A stretch of DNA of 64,000 nucleotides from Sphaerochaeta globosa str. Buddy (lineage in GTDB: Bacteria > Spirochaetota > Spirochaetia > Sphaerochaetales > Sphaerochaetaceae), in contig NC_015152.1 in NCBI RefSeq assembly GCF_000190435.1, positions 1,804,458-1,868,457 on the forward strand. The letters run 5' to 3'. The notes under the pieces were generated by a model. That model ran no database searches. It was not told the origin of the DNA and was given only the letters and a program-made list of their open reading frames with translations. The position numbers were made by a program, and so were the translations under genes. This document shows positions 63,201-64,000 of the stretch, piece by piece. The stretch's first letter is position 1. Each line of letters opens with the position of its first letter.

Positions 63201-64000
63201 CACTGCCCAGGAACCCGGTATAAAACGAACCTCGGCTACCAGCCTGAACCTTTTTGCCGGCAGGAAGGGAATCTTCCTAGAGGATGTGCCGGCAATCTTT
63301 GACAAGACAACCGACTCAGTGGTCATTCATGCAACCTTGGCCGATTTGACGGGAGTCAACCAGGTCACATGGATGCATGACCTCTCCTCCGAACCGGTGG
63401 CAAGTGGCTTCTCGCTTGACTTGACCCAGGCTGATCTCAAAGCTGGAGAACGCTCGATTACCGCCCTAGCGTATGCAGGTGGCAATATCGTTGCCCAAAC
63501 CTCCGTGAGGCTGCAGGTACTCGACCGCATGACGCTCTCCCTGCTTGAAGGGACCGAAGCATTGATCCTCCAAAAAGGGGCGGCTACAAGCTTGCACGCA
63601 GAAGGCTTCGACCGTAACGGAGAAATGCTGGAAGCCTCAGCCTTTAGCTGGCGTTCCCATCTCGATGGAGTGCTTGGTACAGGAAACACTCTCGCTTTTG
63701 ACAGCCTTGCAGACATCAGTGAGGGAGAGCATATCATCACAGCCGAAGCTGTCGGTAGTGACGGATCGACTGTGTCTGTGTTGAAGCCGGTACAAATACT
63801 CTCTTCGATTCCAACACCAGTCGAACAACAAGTAAGCGGAGGAACAAATATTGATATTCCTCCAGGATCGCAAGGGCCTGACAACGAGCCGACTCCCCCG
63901 CCTCCTCCATCCAACTATTTCCAAATGGGGATGCCTATTGACTCCTTCATGCCGCCCAATTATCCGCCTCCATTCGGCCCAGGTATGGGAGGAGGCGCCC
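57256..64000 (+). pseudogene. 3' part of the giant Ig-like repeat protein gene, incomplete at window end
   Basis: An open frame of 2,248 codons with no stop up to the last base, continuing the frame of 55265-55825 across the IS. After a first domain comes an FN3-like module (about 57,610-57,880; [28 protein letters not shown]), then about 22 Ig/PKD-like repeats of roughly 89 residues. Each has a central Trp (sometimes Tyr/Leu) motif of the type xWxxDg: WYLDN near 58,270, WFFNN near 58,800, WQIDG near 59,330, WLLDG near 60,130, WRVDN near 60,940, WFLNN near 61,215, WSLNG near 62,275, WMHD near 63,370. The last ~50 residues are Pro/Gly-rich. Such long repeat stalks are typical of surface adhesins. 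It now lacks its signal peptide unless an internal start is used. Confidence 0.88.

Noticed and set aside
1-64000. CRISPR arrays, tRNA or rRNA genes, riboswitches
   Set aside because: No regularly spaced short repeats, no cloverleaf or rRNA sequence, and no known riboswitch core noticed on either strand; a covariance-model scan could still find a small RNA.
57256-64000. Treating short plus- and minus-strand frames here as separate genes
   Set aside because: The continuous 6.7-kb frame with Ig-like repeats explains the region; the short ones are in other frames.

Overview
The window looks like chromosome of an anaerobic, fermentative spirochaete. The gene content, moderate GC and periplasmic-binding-protein style fit a Sphaerochaeta-like organism, but this is inference: there is no rRNA or other taxonomic marker here. 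Supporting signs are an acetate kinase, a two-centre superoxide reductase, a selenium-dependent molybdenum hydroxylase maturation set, many small signal-peptide proteins and lipoproteins, and a substrate-binding protein whose mature N-terminus starts GSKEA.

Layout. 1-5.6 kb: a plus-strand operon (lon, U32 tRNA-hydroxylation-type protein, TPR protein, membrane glycosyltransferase), then a small histone H1-like gene. 5.9-12 kb, minus strand: nitroreductase, valS, and cysS followed by an ECF sigma/anti-sigma pair. murB is divergent from cysS. 14-16 kb: ackA and an OmpR-type response regulator. 16.9-21.6 kb: maturation genes for a selenium-dependent molybdenum hydroxylase (yqeC, an XdhC-YqeB fusion, a cysteine-desulfurase-like gene, and a second XdhC with its domains in swapped order), with no hydroxylase structural gene in view. 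22.8-29.4 kb: a PhoR-like kinase facing a complete pstSCAB-phoU operon. 29.6-38 kb: superoxide reductase, cysteine hydrolase, a double NDK-like protein, a DUF438/PAS protein, a double-LCCL lipoprotein, a CPBP protease, an esterase and an EAL phosphodiesterase. 38-49.8 kb: AEC transporter, polyferredoxin, serpin, sugar:cation symporter, two PlsC-type acyltransferases, MFS transporter, two aldo/keto reductases around a degenerate ADP-ribosylglycohydrolase. 49.8-54.8 kb: recQ-like helicase and a galactose locus (LacI-type repressor divergent from galT-galK, one palindromic operator covering both promoters).

55.3 kb to the end: a giant gene for a secreted protein of at least about 2,435 residues, with an N-terminal domain, an FN3-like module, about 22 Ig-like repeats of roughly 89 residues and a Pro/Gly-rich tail that runs off the window. 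It is split by a 1,422-bp ISL3-family insertion sequence with an 8-bp target duplication. Removing the element and one copy of the duplication restores the reading frame exactly, so the insertion is probably recent.

Recurring traits: several genes have sigma70-type promoters ending about 7 nt before an ATG with no Shine-Dalgarno (candidate leaderless mRNAs), and six of about ten convergent gene pairs overlap at their 3' ends.
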